Shown here: positions 7,696 to 16,910 of the stretch, in pieces
How positions within the stretch are numbered: position 1 is the stretch's first letter
Layout of the letters: each line of letters begins with the position of its first letter
The notes under the pieces: model-generated
The model's input: only the letters and a program-made list of their open reading frames with translations
What the model was told of the DNA's origin: nothing
The model's database searches: none
Made by a program: the position numbers and the translations under genes
Source: Nitrososphaera sp.
GTDB lineage: Archaea > Thermoproteota > Nitrososphaeria > Nitrososphaerales > Nitrososphaeraceae
NCBI GenBank assembly: GCA_039938515.1
Contig: JBDUUL010000001.1
Coordinates: forward strand, 295,760-359,759
Reading direction: 5' to 3'
DNA length: 64,000 bases

Positions 7696-9036
7696 ATGGA
7701 CGATTACGCTAACAAGAAGTGCATAAATCCGTCTTGTGGCCTTACCTATGAGATTCTTTCAGACGTTTACAGATGCAAATGCGGCTCGCTACTCGATGTA
7801 AAGTATCGCGACAGGCCTGACAAATCTCTAGTACAGACGTTCTATCAGCGGCGCAATCACGGCGGGAACATTTACAACGAAAGCGGCGTGTGGCGTTTCA
7901 GGGACCTCATAAACTTCTCGGGAATCGACACCGAGGACTTTGGCGAATGCGCAAGAGTCCTTGTTTCCCTCGACGGCTCCGAAGGCAGACTGTCAAAGCC
8001 GTACAACATGAGCAAGGCTGCAGACTACGCAGACATGGAGCACGCTTCTTTTTTCCTTCAGCCAGAAGGTTACAACCCGAGCGGCTCGTTCAAGGACAAC
8101 GGCATGTCGACGGCGGTTACACATTCAAAAATGCTTGGCGTAAAGAAAATAATATGCGCGTCCACCGGCAATACTTCAGCGTCCGCGGCGATGTATGCCG
8201 CCAACGAGGACATGGAGTGTGACGTTTACATCCCAAGGGGTGAAATCGCGCCCGGCAAACTGGGTCAAGCATTTCAGTTTGGGGCCCAGGTAATCCAGGT
8301 CGACGGGAATTTTGACGACGCATTGGCAGCTTCTCTCAAATACGCCAAGGAATCGAAGGGCTATACCGTAAACTCCGTCAATCCATTCCGCCTTGAGGGC
8401 CAAAAGACGATTGTTTACAGAGTGCTTGAACACCTTGATTGGAACCCGCCTGACTGGATAGTGTATCCGGGCGGAGCCCTGGGAAACACATCGAGCTGCG
8501 GCAAGTGTTTGATGGAGCTTTCAGAGTGGGGCTGGATCAAAAAGATACCCCGACTCGCTATCGTAAATGCGGAGGGCGCAAATACGTTTTACGAGCTCTA
8601 CAATGGATTATTCGAAAACAAGCCTTTGAGGTGGAACGGAGGACGACCAGACGTCGCAATGATAGAGAGGTACTATTCTCACCTCGATGCAAATAACATT
8701 CGTCCCAAGACGCATGCGACTGCCATCCAGATCGGGAGGCCCGCCAATCTCATCAAGGCGCTGCGAGCACTGGACTTTACGAGCGGGGTAGTAATTCAAG
8801 TCAGCGATAAGGACATGGGCGATGCCATGTCAATCGTAGGCCTGAATGGTTTTGACTGCGAAATGGCCTCCGGTGCCGTCCCTGCAGGCGTGAAGAAATT
8901 GCGCGAAGAGGGTCTGATAAAGCGGGATGATACTGTTGTAGGAATTCTCACCGGTAGGCAAAAGGACCCGGGACTTGCAGTCGAGTACCACTTGAATGCA
9001 AACAATCTGTTTTCAAGGCCACCAAAATCGCGATAG
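7696..9036 (+). CDS. thrC: Threonine synthase ThrC
   Basis: ThrC converts O-phosphohomoserine to threonine with PLP. The 446-aa protein begins with a zinc-ribbon-like segment (CINPSCGLTYE ... CKCGS) found in many archaeal ThrC, then the PLP lysine K133 in NPSGSFKDNGM and the ASTGNTSASAAMYAA phosphate-binding loop. The C-terminal VSDKDMGDAM region is also typical. Start ATG 7696 is unambiguous. It is convergent with trpE, separated by 247 bp that contain no gene but several short palindromes near 9106. Confidence 0.93.
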   Translation: MDDYANKKCINPSCGLTYEILSDVYRCKCGSLLDVKYRDRPDKSLVQTFYQRRNHGGNIYNESGVWRFRDLINFSGIDTEDFGECARVLVSLDGSEGRLSKPYNMSKAADYADMEHASFFLQPEGYNPSGSFKDNGMSTAVTHSKMLGVKKIICASTGNTSASAAMYAANEDMECDVYIPRGEIAPGKLGQAFQFGAQVIQVDGNFDDALAASLKYAKESKGYTVNSVNPFRLEGQKTIVYRVLEHLDWNPPDWIVYPGGALGNTSSCGKCLMELSEWGWIKKIPRLAIVNAEGANTFYELYNGLFENKPLRWNGGRPDVAMIERYYSHLDANNIRPKTHATAIQIGRPANLIKALRALDFTSGVVIQVSDKDMGDAMSIVGLNGFDCEMASGAVPAGVKKLREEGLIKRDDTVVGILTGRQKDPGLAVEYHLNANNLFSRPPKSR

Positions 9037-9283
9037 CCGCATATAATTGAATACGCGCCAGTCCCTATCACAATGTATGCATGCCGTTGCTACTATGCGC
9101 ATCCCGATGCACACAATGCATCACGCACCCCTACAATAGCATACACGCCGTGTCGGCACCATGAGCGTACACATTTTGCCCTTTTTTCTGGCAACTACCG
9201 TCGATGACATGAATTATAGTCTAGTCTGTTCATGGCAACGAGCCCAGGTGCATTAGCAGGGACTGTTATATTGAGCAGATTTT

Positions 9284-10690
9284 TTATGTTCTTGCTCTTC
9301 GAAGGGCTTCAAGAACGGCATTTGCCTTAAACTCTGTTTCTTTCCACTCGCTCACAGGGTCAGAGTCCATGACTATTCCAGCGCCAGATTGAACGTAGGC
9401 TTCGCCATTCCGGTCGACAAAAAGGGACCGTATCGTGATTGCAAAGTCTGCACACCCGTTGAGTGAAAAGTATCCCAGCGCGCCTGCATAAGGGCCCCGC
9501 GGCGAACCCTCGAGCTCGTTAATAATCTGCATGGCGCGAACCTTAGGAGCGCCACTGACCGTACCTGCAGGGAAAACTGCCCTAGTCGCGGAAAACGCAT
9601 CAGCATCAGACCTCAGCGTTCCTTCGACATGCGACACAATGTGCTGTACGTGGCTGAATCGCTTTATTTTCATTAGTTCCTTAACTCTGACAGTTCCAAA
9701 TTCACATACCCTGCCTATGTCGTTGCGAGCAAGGTCTACCAGCATGGTGTGTTCGGCCAACTCTTTTTCGTCTTTCATAAGGTCTTGGGCAAGCCTGTCG
9801 TTTTCCTTCTCGTCTTGTCCTACTGGCCGAGTTCCTGCAATGGGGAAAGACTCGATGTGCTTGCCGGTTATTCGGATGAGCATCTCCGGGCTTGATCCGA
9901 GTATGCTGCCTCCCGGCGCACGCAGGAAGTACATGTAGGGCGAAGGATTCACCTCTCTCAAGCGATCGTAAACTGCAAGTAAATTTCCTCTCGTTTTAAA
10001 CGAGATTCGCTTTGAAAGCACCACTTGGAAAACGTCCCCATCATAGACGTAGCCCTTCGCCTGTCTTATCTTTCGGATGAACTGAGCCCTACTCATATTT
10101 CGGACTGGCCGCGAGTATGAAAACGCAATGTGTTCGGCGGCGGCAGGGGTGCCTTCGAACTTCGCATTAAGCTCGCCCAGCCTTGACGGGCCAAGGCAGA
10201 AGTAAAATGACCGGTTCTGGACGTGATCGTAGATTATTCCGTCTCTGTAAAGCCCGAATTGCATAATGGAAAATCCCTTCTGCTTATGCAGGGCAGGCAG
10301 TTTCTCCCAGAATCGTACCGCCTCATAGCTTATGTAGCCCACCGCTCCGCCGACAAACCTGAAGCGGTCATCCTTTATGGACGGGAGGAGGCGCTTGAGC
10401 TGAGAAAGAGGCTCGGTAATGTCCTCGTTTATCACGACCCTGCGCTTCTTCTTGTCAACTACCCTGAAGCGTCTTGTATCACAACTGACAATGAATTCAG
10501 GCTCAAAGCCAATCACGGAAATCTCGGAAAGTTCCTTTGGACCGACGAGCGACTCAAGGATAAAGACGTGGTCAAATATGCCATAGAGCCGTTTGAAAAG
10601 GTCAAAGGGGCTTTTCTGAAAATCTACTGGTGTAACCTGAAGTGCTGGCGGACTAGAATAATTGAAAATTCCAAAAGTGATCGCCTTCAG
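9284..10690 (-). CDS. trpE: Anthranilate synthase component I TrpE
   Basis: TrpE makes anthranilate from chorismate, using ammonia from its TrpG partner, as first step of tryptophan synthesis. Chorismate-enzyme motifs are present: FPAGTVSGAPK, PRGPYAGALGYFSLNG, VQSGAGIVMDSDP, and DLARNDIGRV. The first ATG/GTG/TTG in frame is GTG 10516, but upstream in-frame codons encode a clear TrpE N-terminus (QKSPFDLFKRLYGIFD and ILESLVGPKELSE). That frame runs to a stop near 10708 without a canonical start, so the CTG at 10690 is used here only as a provisional boundary. A TATA-like tttaaa at about 10732-10737 places transcription start near 10708. An ATG at 10694 is one frame off. No trpG is adjacent. 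Confidence 0.9.
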   Translation of the reverse strand: MKAITFGIFNYSSPPALQVTPVDFQKSPFDLFKRLYGIFDHVFILESLVGPKELSEISVIGFEPEFIVSCDTRRFRVVDKKKRRVVINEDITEPLSQLKRLLPSIKDDRFRFVGGAVGYISYEAVRFWEKLPALHKQKGFSIMQFGLYRDGIIYDHVQNRSFYFCLGPSRLGELNAKFEGTPAAAEHIAFSYSRPVRNMSRAQFIRKIRQAKGYVYDGDVFQVVLSKRISFKTRGNLLAVYDRLREVNPSPYMYFLRAPGGSILGSSPEMLIRITGKHIESFPIAGTRPVGQDEKENDRLAQDLMKDEKELAEHTMLVDLARNDIGRVCEFGTVRVKELMKIKRFSHVQHIVSHVEGTLRSDADAFSATRAVFPAGTVSGAPKVRAMQIINELEGSPRGPYAGALGYFSLNGCADFAITIRSLFVDRNGEAYVQSGAGIVMDSDPVSEWKETEFKANAVLEALRRART

Positions 10691-10829
10691 ACATTTTTCA
10701 ACTACCTACAGTGGAGGCCGTTTTCTTCTCATTTAAACTTAATGCACTGTCTGGAGGTTTTTCAGCGCGTGTTGTAGCCACTGCGACACAATCTGGTTTA
10801 ACTTTAGCAGGCACCGCATATCAATTTGA

Positions 10830-11021
10830 ATGGCGGCTTCATCAGTCATTGAAAACAAACTTGATTGTGGATGTATCGTCGTAGCATTTCCGAACGGCAA
10901 GAACTACCAGAGTGGTTGCATGTCGCACAGAAGCAAATATAGCTATTCCTGTCCCACGTGCGGAGAAGTATTCAAGGTGTCAAAGTTATTGCTTGAGCAC
11001 CGATGGGCTCACGCTTACTGA
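10830..11021 (+). CDS. Small C2H2-type zinc finger protein
   Basis: A 63-aa protein whose C-terminus is a C2H2-like finger: [23 protein letters not shown], with Cys-x2-Cys and His-x4-His. An upstream [19 protein letters not shown] stretch adds two more Cys. A TATA-like ggtttaac at about 10795 precedes the ATG. It overlaps the ilvD stop by 7 bp, tail to tail. Such single-finger proteins are frequent in Nitrososphaera; role unknown, nucleic acid or protein binding is inference. Confidence 0.7.
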   Translation: MAASSVIENKLDCGCIVVAFPNGKNYQSGCMSHRSKYSYSCPTCGEVFKVSKLLLEHRWAHAY

Positions 11022-12706
11022 GCCCCTAAAGTTGAAGGCACTGTTATGGCTCCTTGTGACGCAGACTGAACAAGGCTTGCATATTTAGCCAGTGCGCCAG
11101 TCTTGTAGTGGGGCCGGATAGGTTTCCATTTTCTTTTGCGCTTGTTTAATTCAGTGCTTGACACTACCAGATCGATCTTGCCGCGAACCGCATCGATGGC
11201 AATTTCGTCGTTCTCTCGCACCAGGGCGATGGGGCCTCCAACCATTGCCTCGGGCGCGACGTGGCCTATCATAAAGCCCCGTGTCGCGCCGGAAAACCTT
11301 CCATCTGTAACCATGGCCACTTTTTCCCCTAGGCCTTGCCCAACAAGCGCTGCAGTGACTGCGAGCATTTCACGCATGCCCGGCCCTCCCTTTGGACCCT
11401 CATAGCGGATAACCACGACATCGCCTTCATGAATTCGCCTCTTTGATACAGCATCAAAGGCATCTTCCTCTGCGTTAAAGACTCTGGCTTTTCCAACGAA
11501 CTTTTGACTATGAACTCCAGCCAGCTTGACGACCGCTCCTTCCGGAGCAAGCGTACCCTTGAGTATCTTCAGGGTTCCCTCGGGCTTGATCGGATTGTCA
11601 ATCCTGCGCACTATTTTCTCGTCCTCCAACGTCGGGATCGCAATCGACTCGATGTTCTGCCGCATGGTCCGCCCAGTAACCGTAGGGACTTCACCGTTTA
11701 GCAGGTTCCTTTTGAGAAGTGCTTTGAGGATTACCGGCACGCCGCCAACTCTATCCAAGTCAAGCATTACGTAATTTCCACCAGGTCTCATGTCCGCAAT
11801 ATGAGGCACCTTCTTTCTCATTCGCTCAAAGTCAGAAAGCGTCAACTTCACCCCCGCTTCACGAGCAATAGCCAAAAGGTGAAGGACAGCGTTAGTCGAA
11901 CCACCGATGGCGTTTGCGACCGCTATTGCATTTTCAAAGGCCTCAAATGTCATGATGTCTCTCGGTCGCAAATTGGATTCGATGAGAGGCATGATAGCCT
12001 TTCCGGTCATGAAGCAGATTTCCCTCCTCCTCTCGCTTTCCGCCGGAGGAGAAGCACTCCCCGGAAGCGACATGCCAATAGCCTCGCTTATTGATGCCAT
12101 GGTGTTGGCGGTGTACATACCTGCGCAAGACCCCGCGGACGGGCAAGCGACATTCTCAAGGCTAACCAGCTCCTGCAGCGTCATTTTCCCGGCGTCATAA
12201 GCGCCCACACCCTCGTAAACGTCCTGAATTGTGACCTGCTTCCCATTCCAGTCTCCGGGCATAATGGTTCCTCCGTATACAAAGATGGAAGGAAGGTTCA
12301 ACCGTGCCATGCCCATCAAAGTTCCTGGAAGACTTTTGTCGCAACCCGAAATACCGACTACGCCGTCATACTGGTGAGCCCTGACCATAATTTCAATGGA
12401 ATCGGCTATGATTTCGCGGCTGACAAGCGACGCCTTCATCCCTTCGTGTCCCATGGCGATCCCATCGGATACCGCAATGGCCGTAAACTCACGAGGAGTG
12501 CATCCGCACGCACTCACTCCCTGCTTTGCGCTCTGGGCAAGTTGGCCTAGATGAATGTTGCAGGGGGTTGCTTCATTGCATGTCGAAGAAACGGCTATGA
12601 ATGGCTTGGACAGATCACCATCATCAAGGCCCATTGCCTTGTACATCGCACGGTGGGGAGCTCTTGCTGGACCTTCAAGCGCTCGTCTGCTGGGAAGATG
12701 CATCAA
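11015..12706 (-). CDS. ilvD: Dihydroxy-acid dehydratase IlvD
   Basis: IlvD dehydrates 2,3-dihydroxy acids to the 2-keto acids of valine and isoleucine. The 563-aa protein has [17 protein letters not shown] at the N-terminus, the cluster cysteines in [21 protein letters not shown] and [16 protein letters not shown], and the PGGPGMREM motif near the C-terminus. Length is normal. A TATA-like cttaaaatatg (minus strand, about 12735) precedes the start. It is a stand-alone gene here, with no ilvB/C nearby. Confidence 0.95.
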   Translation of the reverse strand: MMHLPSRRALEGPARAPHRAMYKAMGLDDGDLSKPFIAVSSTCNEATPCNIHLGQLAQSAKQGVSACGCTPREFTAIAVSDGIAMGHEGMKASLVSREIIADSIEIMVRAHQYDGVVGISGCDKSLPGTLMGMARLNLPSIFVYGGTIMPGDWNGKQVTIQDVYEGVGAYDAGKMTLQELVSLENVACPSAGSCAGMYTANTMASISEAIGMSLPGSASPPAESERRREICFMTGKAIMPLIESNLRPRDIMTFEAFENAIAVANAIGGSTNAVLHLLAIAREAGVKLTLSDFERMRKKVPHIADMRPGGNYVMLDLDRVGGVPVILKALLKRNLLNGEVPTVTGRTMRQNIESIAIPTLEDEKIVRRIDNPIKPEGTLKILKGTLAPEGAVVKLAGVHSQKFVGKARVFNAEEDAFDAVSKRRIHEGDVVVIRYEGPKGGPGMREMLAVTAALVGQGLGEKVAMVTDGRFSGATRGFMIGHVAPEAMVGGPIALVRENDEIAIDAVRGKIDLVVSSTELNKRKRKWKPIRPHYKTGALAKYASLVQSASQGAITVPSTLGAQ

Positions 12707-12752
12707 TCAATAATCGGGCAGCAAAACAGCATATTTTAAGATTGAGAGATCT

Positions 12753-12941
12753 TCAATCGAGTGTCGCCGTGACTTTTAACGCATCCAGACCCTCTGCCTT
12801 GAAGACTGTCTCGCACATGCCGCACTGCGCGTTTCCGGTCGAGAGGTCCTCTGATGAGACCTCCTCGTTGCGATAGTCGCATTTTGGACAGCGAAACGAA
12901 AAACTGACCTTGAAATCCTCAAGTTCGACTGTTTCGGCCAT
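12753..12941 (-). CDS. Small zinc-ribbon protein
   Basis: 62 aa with two CxxC pairs (RCPKCDYRNEE and QCGMCETVFKAEG), forming a four-Cys zinc ribbon. The fold resembles the zinc ribbons of transcription and translation factors, but no catalytic part exists. The ATG at 12941 follows a TATA-like atttaaaat (minus strand, about 12978). Function unknown. Confidence 0.65.
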   Translation of the reverse strand: MAETVELEDFKVSFSFRCPKCDYRNEEVSSEDLSTGNAQCGMCETVFKAEGLDALKVTATLD

Positions 12942-13047
12942 CTGATAACTAACTCAGCAGAACGTCTGAATTTAGTCATATTTAAAATTGGCTCTTTTTC
13001 AGGGCAGGAAGAAATAAAGACGGCCATTCATAAGTTCCTGCGGAAAA

Positions 13048-13482
13048 ATGACAAAGGCGGATACCTGCACCTTTTGTGCAATCATTAGAGGGGAGTTGTC
13101 ATCAGCGCAGGTATACCGCAACGATCAGTTAATTGTAATCATGGACAAGTACCCCATCAACTCGGGGCATACGTTAGTTATCCCTGTGCATCACTACGAC
13201 ACGCTCTTGCAAATGCCTGTCAACGAAGTAAGTTCACTCTATTCTGCGGTTCCGGATATAGCGCGTGCGGTTGTATCAGCCGTAAAAGCAGATGGATTCA
13301 ATGTCGGACAGAACAACGGAATCGCTGCCAATCAGATTGTGCCACACGTGCACGTCCACATCGTACCGCGCTTCAATCGGGATAGCCCTGATGGCAGATG
13401 GCCTGCGCGCCGGGTCGCACCTCATAATGAGCTGGAGCAGGTTGCTAGGACTATAAAGCAGAATTTGGCCATGCCCAAGTAA
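13048..13482 (+). CDS. HIT-family nucleotide hydrolase/transferase
   Basis: HIT proteins bind nucleotides and hydrolyse phosphoramidate or dinucleoside substrates through a covalent nucleotidyl-His. The active-site triad is clear in HVHVHIVPR near residue 110. N-terminal CTFCAIIRGEL is the Cys-x2-Cys lead of the Hint/Fhit-like branch, and NSGHTLVIPVHHYD is also conserved. 144 aa is the usual size. Start ATG 13048. The exact substrate cannot be told from the sequence. Confidence 0.9.
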   Translation: MTKADTCTFCAIIRGELSSAQVYRNDQLIVIMDKYPINSGHTLVIPVHHYDTLLQMPVNEVSSLYSAVPDIARAVVSAVKADGFNVGQNNGIAANQIVPHVHVHIVPRFNRDSPDGRWPARRVAPHNELEQVARTIKQNLAMPK

Positions 13483-13496
13483 TTTAGGAGTCGTAT

Positions 13497-13516
13497 ACTC
13501 TACGGTATACCAGAGT
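13497..13516. terminator. Short hairpin in convergent gap
   Basis: ACTCT (13497-13501) can pair with AGAGT (13512-13516) around an inner GG-TATA-CC. It lies in the 43-bp gap between the converging ends of the HIT gene and the small Cys protein, a usual place for a terminator. Stem is weak and the assignment is tentative. Confidence 0.25.
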
Positions 13517-13525
13517 AATATGCGA

Positions 13526-13654
13526 TCAGCAATCGTGGCCGTGGGCGGTCAAGACGTGGCTGTTGCAATCGGGACATTCCTCCAAACAAAGACGACCGTC
13601 ATTTTCAACGGCTAGAACGAGGGCGGTCCCTTTACATGTCCTGCATACAAACAA
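13526..13654 (-). CDS. Very small four-Cys protein
   Basis: A 42-codon frame starting with TTG at 13654 encodes FVCRTCKGTALVLA, then RLCLEECPDCNSH and ends in HGHDC. Two CxxC pairs about 21 residues apart make a compact zinc ribbon. An upstream tatataaac (minus strand, about 13710) is a good TATA box, which would start transcription about 30 bp before the TTG. Upstream codons remain open but contain no canonical start. Confidence 0.5.
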   Translation of the reverse strand: MFVCRTCKGTALVLAVENDGRLCLEECPDCNSHVLTAHGHDC

Positions 13655-13804
13655 CCTAAACCACGCTCTTTCTTGTGCCTCGCCCTTTAAGTCTTTTTTG
13701 TTTCTTGTTTATATACTCTCAGGGGTTGCTCTGCTCTCAATTGCGGTTTGAAGGAAAGCCAGCCGAAAACAGGTATATAAGGAAACCATAACAAGACGAC
13801 GTTC

Positions 13805-14134
13805 ATGTTAGTCGCCGAGCTTCTCGGCTGGGGCTGCATTCCAGAACTGGCAAAGGATTGCCAGGACATGACAAACACCTCCAGCACATACTTTTCCATA
13901 GTCGTCGGTGCGCTCATTGGAGCCGTAATCAGCTGCTGGATATATTGGCGGCAAACCATGTTGGCGAAAGCGCAGGATTGGACCATCAGGAGAATTGCGG
14001 CGCTAGATGAGCGTCATAACGAACTATTAAAAAGAATAGAGGAGATTGAGCGGCATCATCAGAGGAATCTTGAAGTTCTATTGGAAATCAGCAAAAACAT
14101 GGAGCGATTCCTTGAGGCCTACCGGGACAAGTAG
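13805..14134 (+). CDS. Membrane-anchored coiled-coil protein, 109 aa
   Basis: One strong transmembrane segment around residues 30-47 (YFSIVVGALIGAVISCWIYW) is followed by a charged coiled coil (RIAALDERHNELLKRIEEIE and RNLEVLLEISKNMERFLEAY). Topology suggests a short outside N-terminus and a cytoplasmic coil. The TATA-like gtatataagg at 13773-13782 sits about 25-30 bp before the ATG, so the message is leaderless. No family recognised. Confidence 0.7.
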   Translation: MLVAELLGWGCIPELAKDCQDMTNTSSTYFSIVVGALIGAVISCWIYWRQTMLAKAQDWTIRRIAALDERHNELLKRIEEIERHHQRNLEVLLEISKNMERFLEAYRDK

Positions 14135-14164
14135 GCCATCTCTGTCGCCATAGTTCGAAAGGCC

Positions 14165-14458
14165 CTAGGGTTTCCTGCTGTCGGTAGCTGCCCCCGTTTT
14201 CGGTTCATCCTTGAAGACTTTGAGTGCGGGTTTGCCGTCAATCATTGCGCTTGCAGGGTTTCGCAGCCTTTTGATATAGACTGCCATGTAACGCTCGGCT
14301 TCCTGTTTCGTCTCAAACCTTGCCTCGCCGCGGAAAGAACCATTATCATCAATAAGGCTCACTGCATTCCACATGCCGTTTTTTCCCAGCTTCTTGACAG
14401 TGTACACCGTCGCAGGAGTACTGCTTCGCGTATTTAAGAGAGCGGATAAAATTGTCAC
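14165..14458 (-). CDS. Hypothetical protein, up to 97 aa
   Basis: The C-terminal two thirds (VYTVKKLGKNGMWNAVSLI, then GEARFETKQEAERYMAVYIK) read as a real small alpha/beta domain in which a Phe/Thr strand is followed by an EAER helix. The true start is uncertain: the TTG/ATG set near 14458 has little support, and a shorter version may be made. No motif. It lies downstream of endA with 64 bp between, possibly in the same transcript. Confidence 0.5.
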   Translation of the reverse strand: MTILSALLNTRSSTPATVYTVKKLGKNGMWNAVSLIDDNGSFRGEARFETKQEAERYMAVYIKRLRNPASAMIDGKPALKVFKDEPKTGAATDSRKP

Positions 14459-14522
14459 GGCTGTTTCATGCTATTGCAACTTCAAAAGCCGGTAGGTCGT
14501 TAGTCGAATCGGATCCGGCGTC

Positions 14523-15068
14523 TCATGCCTTCCACCAGTCGAAGGCGACGTATTCCACCGTCTTTTCTTTCATTGTGGGCATTGCAAGTACGAACTGCTT
14601 CTTTACCGTAGTCGCAAGCCTGCCGGCCAAAACAATGCCGGTTGCTGACACCGAGTCATTCTGGCGGAACACCTGGACCAGAAAAGGGGCATGATCAATG
14701 CCCGGCCCGTGTTCGTATACTGCGAAGTCGCAGCCGAACTTTATGCCCGGTGTCACCACATAACCCTTGTCTCGAAGGTTCTGAAAGACAAGATATTTTG
14801 CCTCAAAATCCGCATAAAGTCCCTTGCACATCTTCCTAATATCGCCCGATGAAACCACCCTTCCGTCGGTGTTGAGGATCCTAATTACGCGCTTTTCAAG
14901 CAAAAAGCAGCCTTCGATAAGGTCCAGAATCAGAGGGGCGTCAAAATCTGTTCCCTTTGGCTTCGCTATTCCCAGAGGCTTGCCATAGTATCCTGCGCCA
15001 AACAGAGTACGCGCGTCGGCAGAGTCCCAAATAATAATCCTGTCTCTGATTAGCCTAGCGTCTATCAT
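14523..15068 (-). CDS. endA: tRNA-splicing endonuclease EndA
   Basis: EndA cuts tRNA introns at bulge-helix-bulge motifs. The 181-aa protein has the two-domain layout of the archaeal catalytic subunit, with the C-terminal nuclease triad visible: Tyr in AVYEHGPG, His in IDHAPFLVQ and Lys in LATTVKKQFVLA. The C-terminus VEYVAFDWWKA has the Trp-rich end typical of the family. It overlaps nothing and lies 1 bp after the PhoU-like gene stop in the same direction. A tRNA-Phe gene in this window (47245-47351) has an intron at an unusual position and would be a substrate. Confidence 0.92.
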   Translation of the reverse strand: MIDARLIRDRIIIWDSADARTLFGAGYYGKPLGIAKPKGTDFDAPLILDLIEGCFLLEKRVIRILNTDGRVVSSGDIRKMCKGLYADFEAKYLVFQNLRDKGYVVTPGIKFGCDFAVYEHGPGIDHAPFLVQVFRQNDSVSATGIVLAGRLATTVKKQFVLAMPTMKEKTVEYVAFDWWKA

Positions 15069-15722
15069 TTACATGCTGAGGGCCAAGATTGTAAAAGAGT
15101 CCGCGGCTTCTTGACACTTATCGGTCACTCCCTCTATCCCCTCCACTGCGTCCTTAAGAAGCAAGAGGTCTTTCGTCACGCTAATCTCATTCAATGCTTT
15201 GACAATGACTGCCCTGTACTTTGCGTCAACCTGACGTTCTAGTTTCTGAACGTCCTGCGCCAGGTCAATCGTATTTGCAGGATTGATGCTAAGAGCCCTA
15301 CCCATTTCATTAAGTTTGAAAATAGAGTCGACGACCATCCCGACAAGCGCTTTGAGGTCATCGTCAAATTGTGCCTTTCTTAAAGCGGCGACTTTGATGT
15401 TTGCCAATCGAAATGCTATCCCGCTGATATAGCCTGCTATGTCGTCGATGACATACGCTGTTCTCAGTATATCCTCTCGGTTTGACATCAGGCTCCCAAT
15501 CTCGGCTACTTCGCGAGTTATTTTACGCCGGAGGTTCTCCACTTCTTCTTCAGTATTGCGCATACGTTCGAGGCAGGCTTGGACGTCCTTCGCATCCTCC
15601 TTGAATAGCGAGGAGGTCAAGTTTGCAAGGTCTCTTGATGAGTTCAAAATGCGCGTGATTTCGTCTTGAAGAACCGCGAGAGCCTTTCGTTTGGCTTGAA
15701 CTTCGAGTTCCCCGCTGTACAT
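15069..15722 (-). CDS. DUF47/PhoU-like protein
   Basis: 217 aa, entirely helical, with the DUF47/PhoU layout: an N-terminal coiled coil (KRKALAVLQDEITRILNSSR), the DDIAGYISGIAFRLANIK segment that matches the metal-site region of PhoU-like proteins, and a C-terminal LLLKDAVEGIEGVTDKCQEA repeat of it. Members sit beside phosphate transporters and act in phosphate control, but no pit gene is next to this one. Start ATG 15722. Directly followed by endA, so cotranscribed. Confidence 0.75.
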   Translation of the reverse strand: MYSGELEVQAKRKALAVLQDEITRILNSSRDLANLTSSLFKEDAKDVQACLERMRNTEEEVENLRRKITREVAEIGSLMSNREDILRTAYVIDDIAGYISGIAFRLANIKVAALRKAQFDDDLKALVGMVVDSIFKLNEMGRALSINPANTIDLAQDVQKLERQVDAKYRAVIVKALNEISVTKDLLLLKDAVEGIEGVTDKCQEAADSFTILALSM

Positions 15723-15794
15723 CGTATGTCCAGACGAAGTGTGCTATCTCGCTATTAATCCTTTGGAATATGGCACAATCCCAGTTTGGATCGG

Positions 15795-16676
15795 TTAGAA
15801 TCTACGAATTTCCTTCGGCTTCCAAAGTTCCGGCCTAGACTTGAGATCCTGAATCTGCGCTACGAGCCTTGTACTGTCTGCGGGCAAAGTTCCTCCGACC
15901 GAGTAGACATTGGAAGCATGATTGGCCCGGAAAATTATAGGCGAATTTGGGCGAGTCTGGAGCAGAAGCCTTTCAATCTCATCCAAGACTTCCACATCGT
16001 CGAGGGGAGTGAACTGCTCCCCGTACTTTTCCAGGAATTCTTGTCTGATCCCGTCCTCAAGATGGAGGGTAAGTGCACCAACATAGTCTGGTGCAATCTC
16101 ATTCAAGATTTTGGCAGTGTCAGAAATATGCTCAGTGGTATATTTTTTCCCTCCAAGGCCCAAGATTATCATGCAAGAAAGAATTAAGCCGTGCGAGCGT
16201 GCCTTACTGCAGGCCGCTATGATTGTTCTTTGCGTCGCACCTTTGGTCACCTTTCTGAGAACGACATCATTACCGCTCTCTATGCCAACATAGAACATCC
16301 CCAGTCCTGCACTTCTCAGCAATTCTAGGTCCTTGTCTGATTTTCGAAGTATATTGGAAGGCATTGCATAGCACGATACACGTTCCAGATGGGGAAATTT
16401 TTGCTTCAGGTATTCCAGAATTTCAACCAGCTTGCTCGTCGGGGCGTTAATCGCATCCCCATCTGCCAGAAATACCCTTCTGGTGTCGGAATAGTATTTG
16501 GAAGCTACATCTATCTCCGACTTTAATTCATCCATGGGCCTTTCATAGTACTCTTTTGAGCGGTACATGTTGCAAAAAGAGCATTTGTTGAACGAGCATC
16601 CGAGTGTGACTTGAAATATCATAGAGTCAGCCTCTGAGGGCGGCCTGTACAGGGGGTAATCGTAGGTTAGCTCCAA
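15795..16676 (-). CDS. Radical SAM protein (CX4CX2C type)
   Basis: The cluster motif is GCSFNKCSFCNMYRSKEY near residue 30, i.e. Cys-x4-Cys-x2-Cys rather than the standard CxxxCxxC. FLADGDAINAP, MFYVGIESGNDVVLRKVTKG and MIILGLGGKKYTTEH match the Elp3/MiaB-type TIM barrel core. There is no TRAM or B12 domain in its 293 aa. Start ATG 16676. Members of this group are poorly characterised, so the substrate is unknown. Confidence 0.8.
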   Translation of the reverse strand: MELTYDYPLYRPPSEADSMIFQVTLGCSFNKCSFCNMYRSKEYYERPMDELKSEIDVASKYYSDTRRVFLADGDAINAPTSKLVEILEYLKQKFPHLERVSCYAMPSNILRKSDKDLELLRSAGLGMFYVGIESGNDVVLRKVTKGATQRTIIAACSKARSHGLILSCMIILGLGGKKYTTEHISDTAKILNEIAPDYVGALTLHLEDGIRQEFLEKYGEQFTPLDDVEVLDEIERLLLQTRPNSPIIFRANHASNVYSVGGTLPADSTRLVAQIQDLKSRPELWKPKEIRRF

Positions 16677-16910
16677 GTGGTAATATTGAGAGGCCGCAGT
16701 AATAATTATAGCTTTATTGATAAAAATGGGTCGGTTCGTCGCGAGGTCTTCATAGCATTTGCTCAGTCTGGAGCAGCGAACTCACCTCATTCCCGGTATT
16801 ACGTAGTGGAAATTAGGCGTAAAAAGCTTTTGAATACGACTGTTTACAAAATGACTTGTTTCAGATCATTAGTGGAGCTCTTTCTGAAGACGGATGAGGT
16901 AACGCCATCA

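Noticed and set aside
10600-10625. Apparent frameshift in trpE at a run of four C
   Set aside because: Recounting the bases showed that the frame stays open (QKSPFDLF), so no indel is needed there.
10223-10777. 184-aa open frame on the plus strand
   Set aside because: It is antisense to trpE, whose N-terminus reads clearly on the other strand up to about 10690.
14459-14522. tRNA-like or terminator hairpin (gccgg...ccggc)
   Set aside because: Only 64 bp between two genes; no cloverleaf or promoter could be built.
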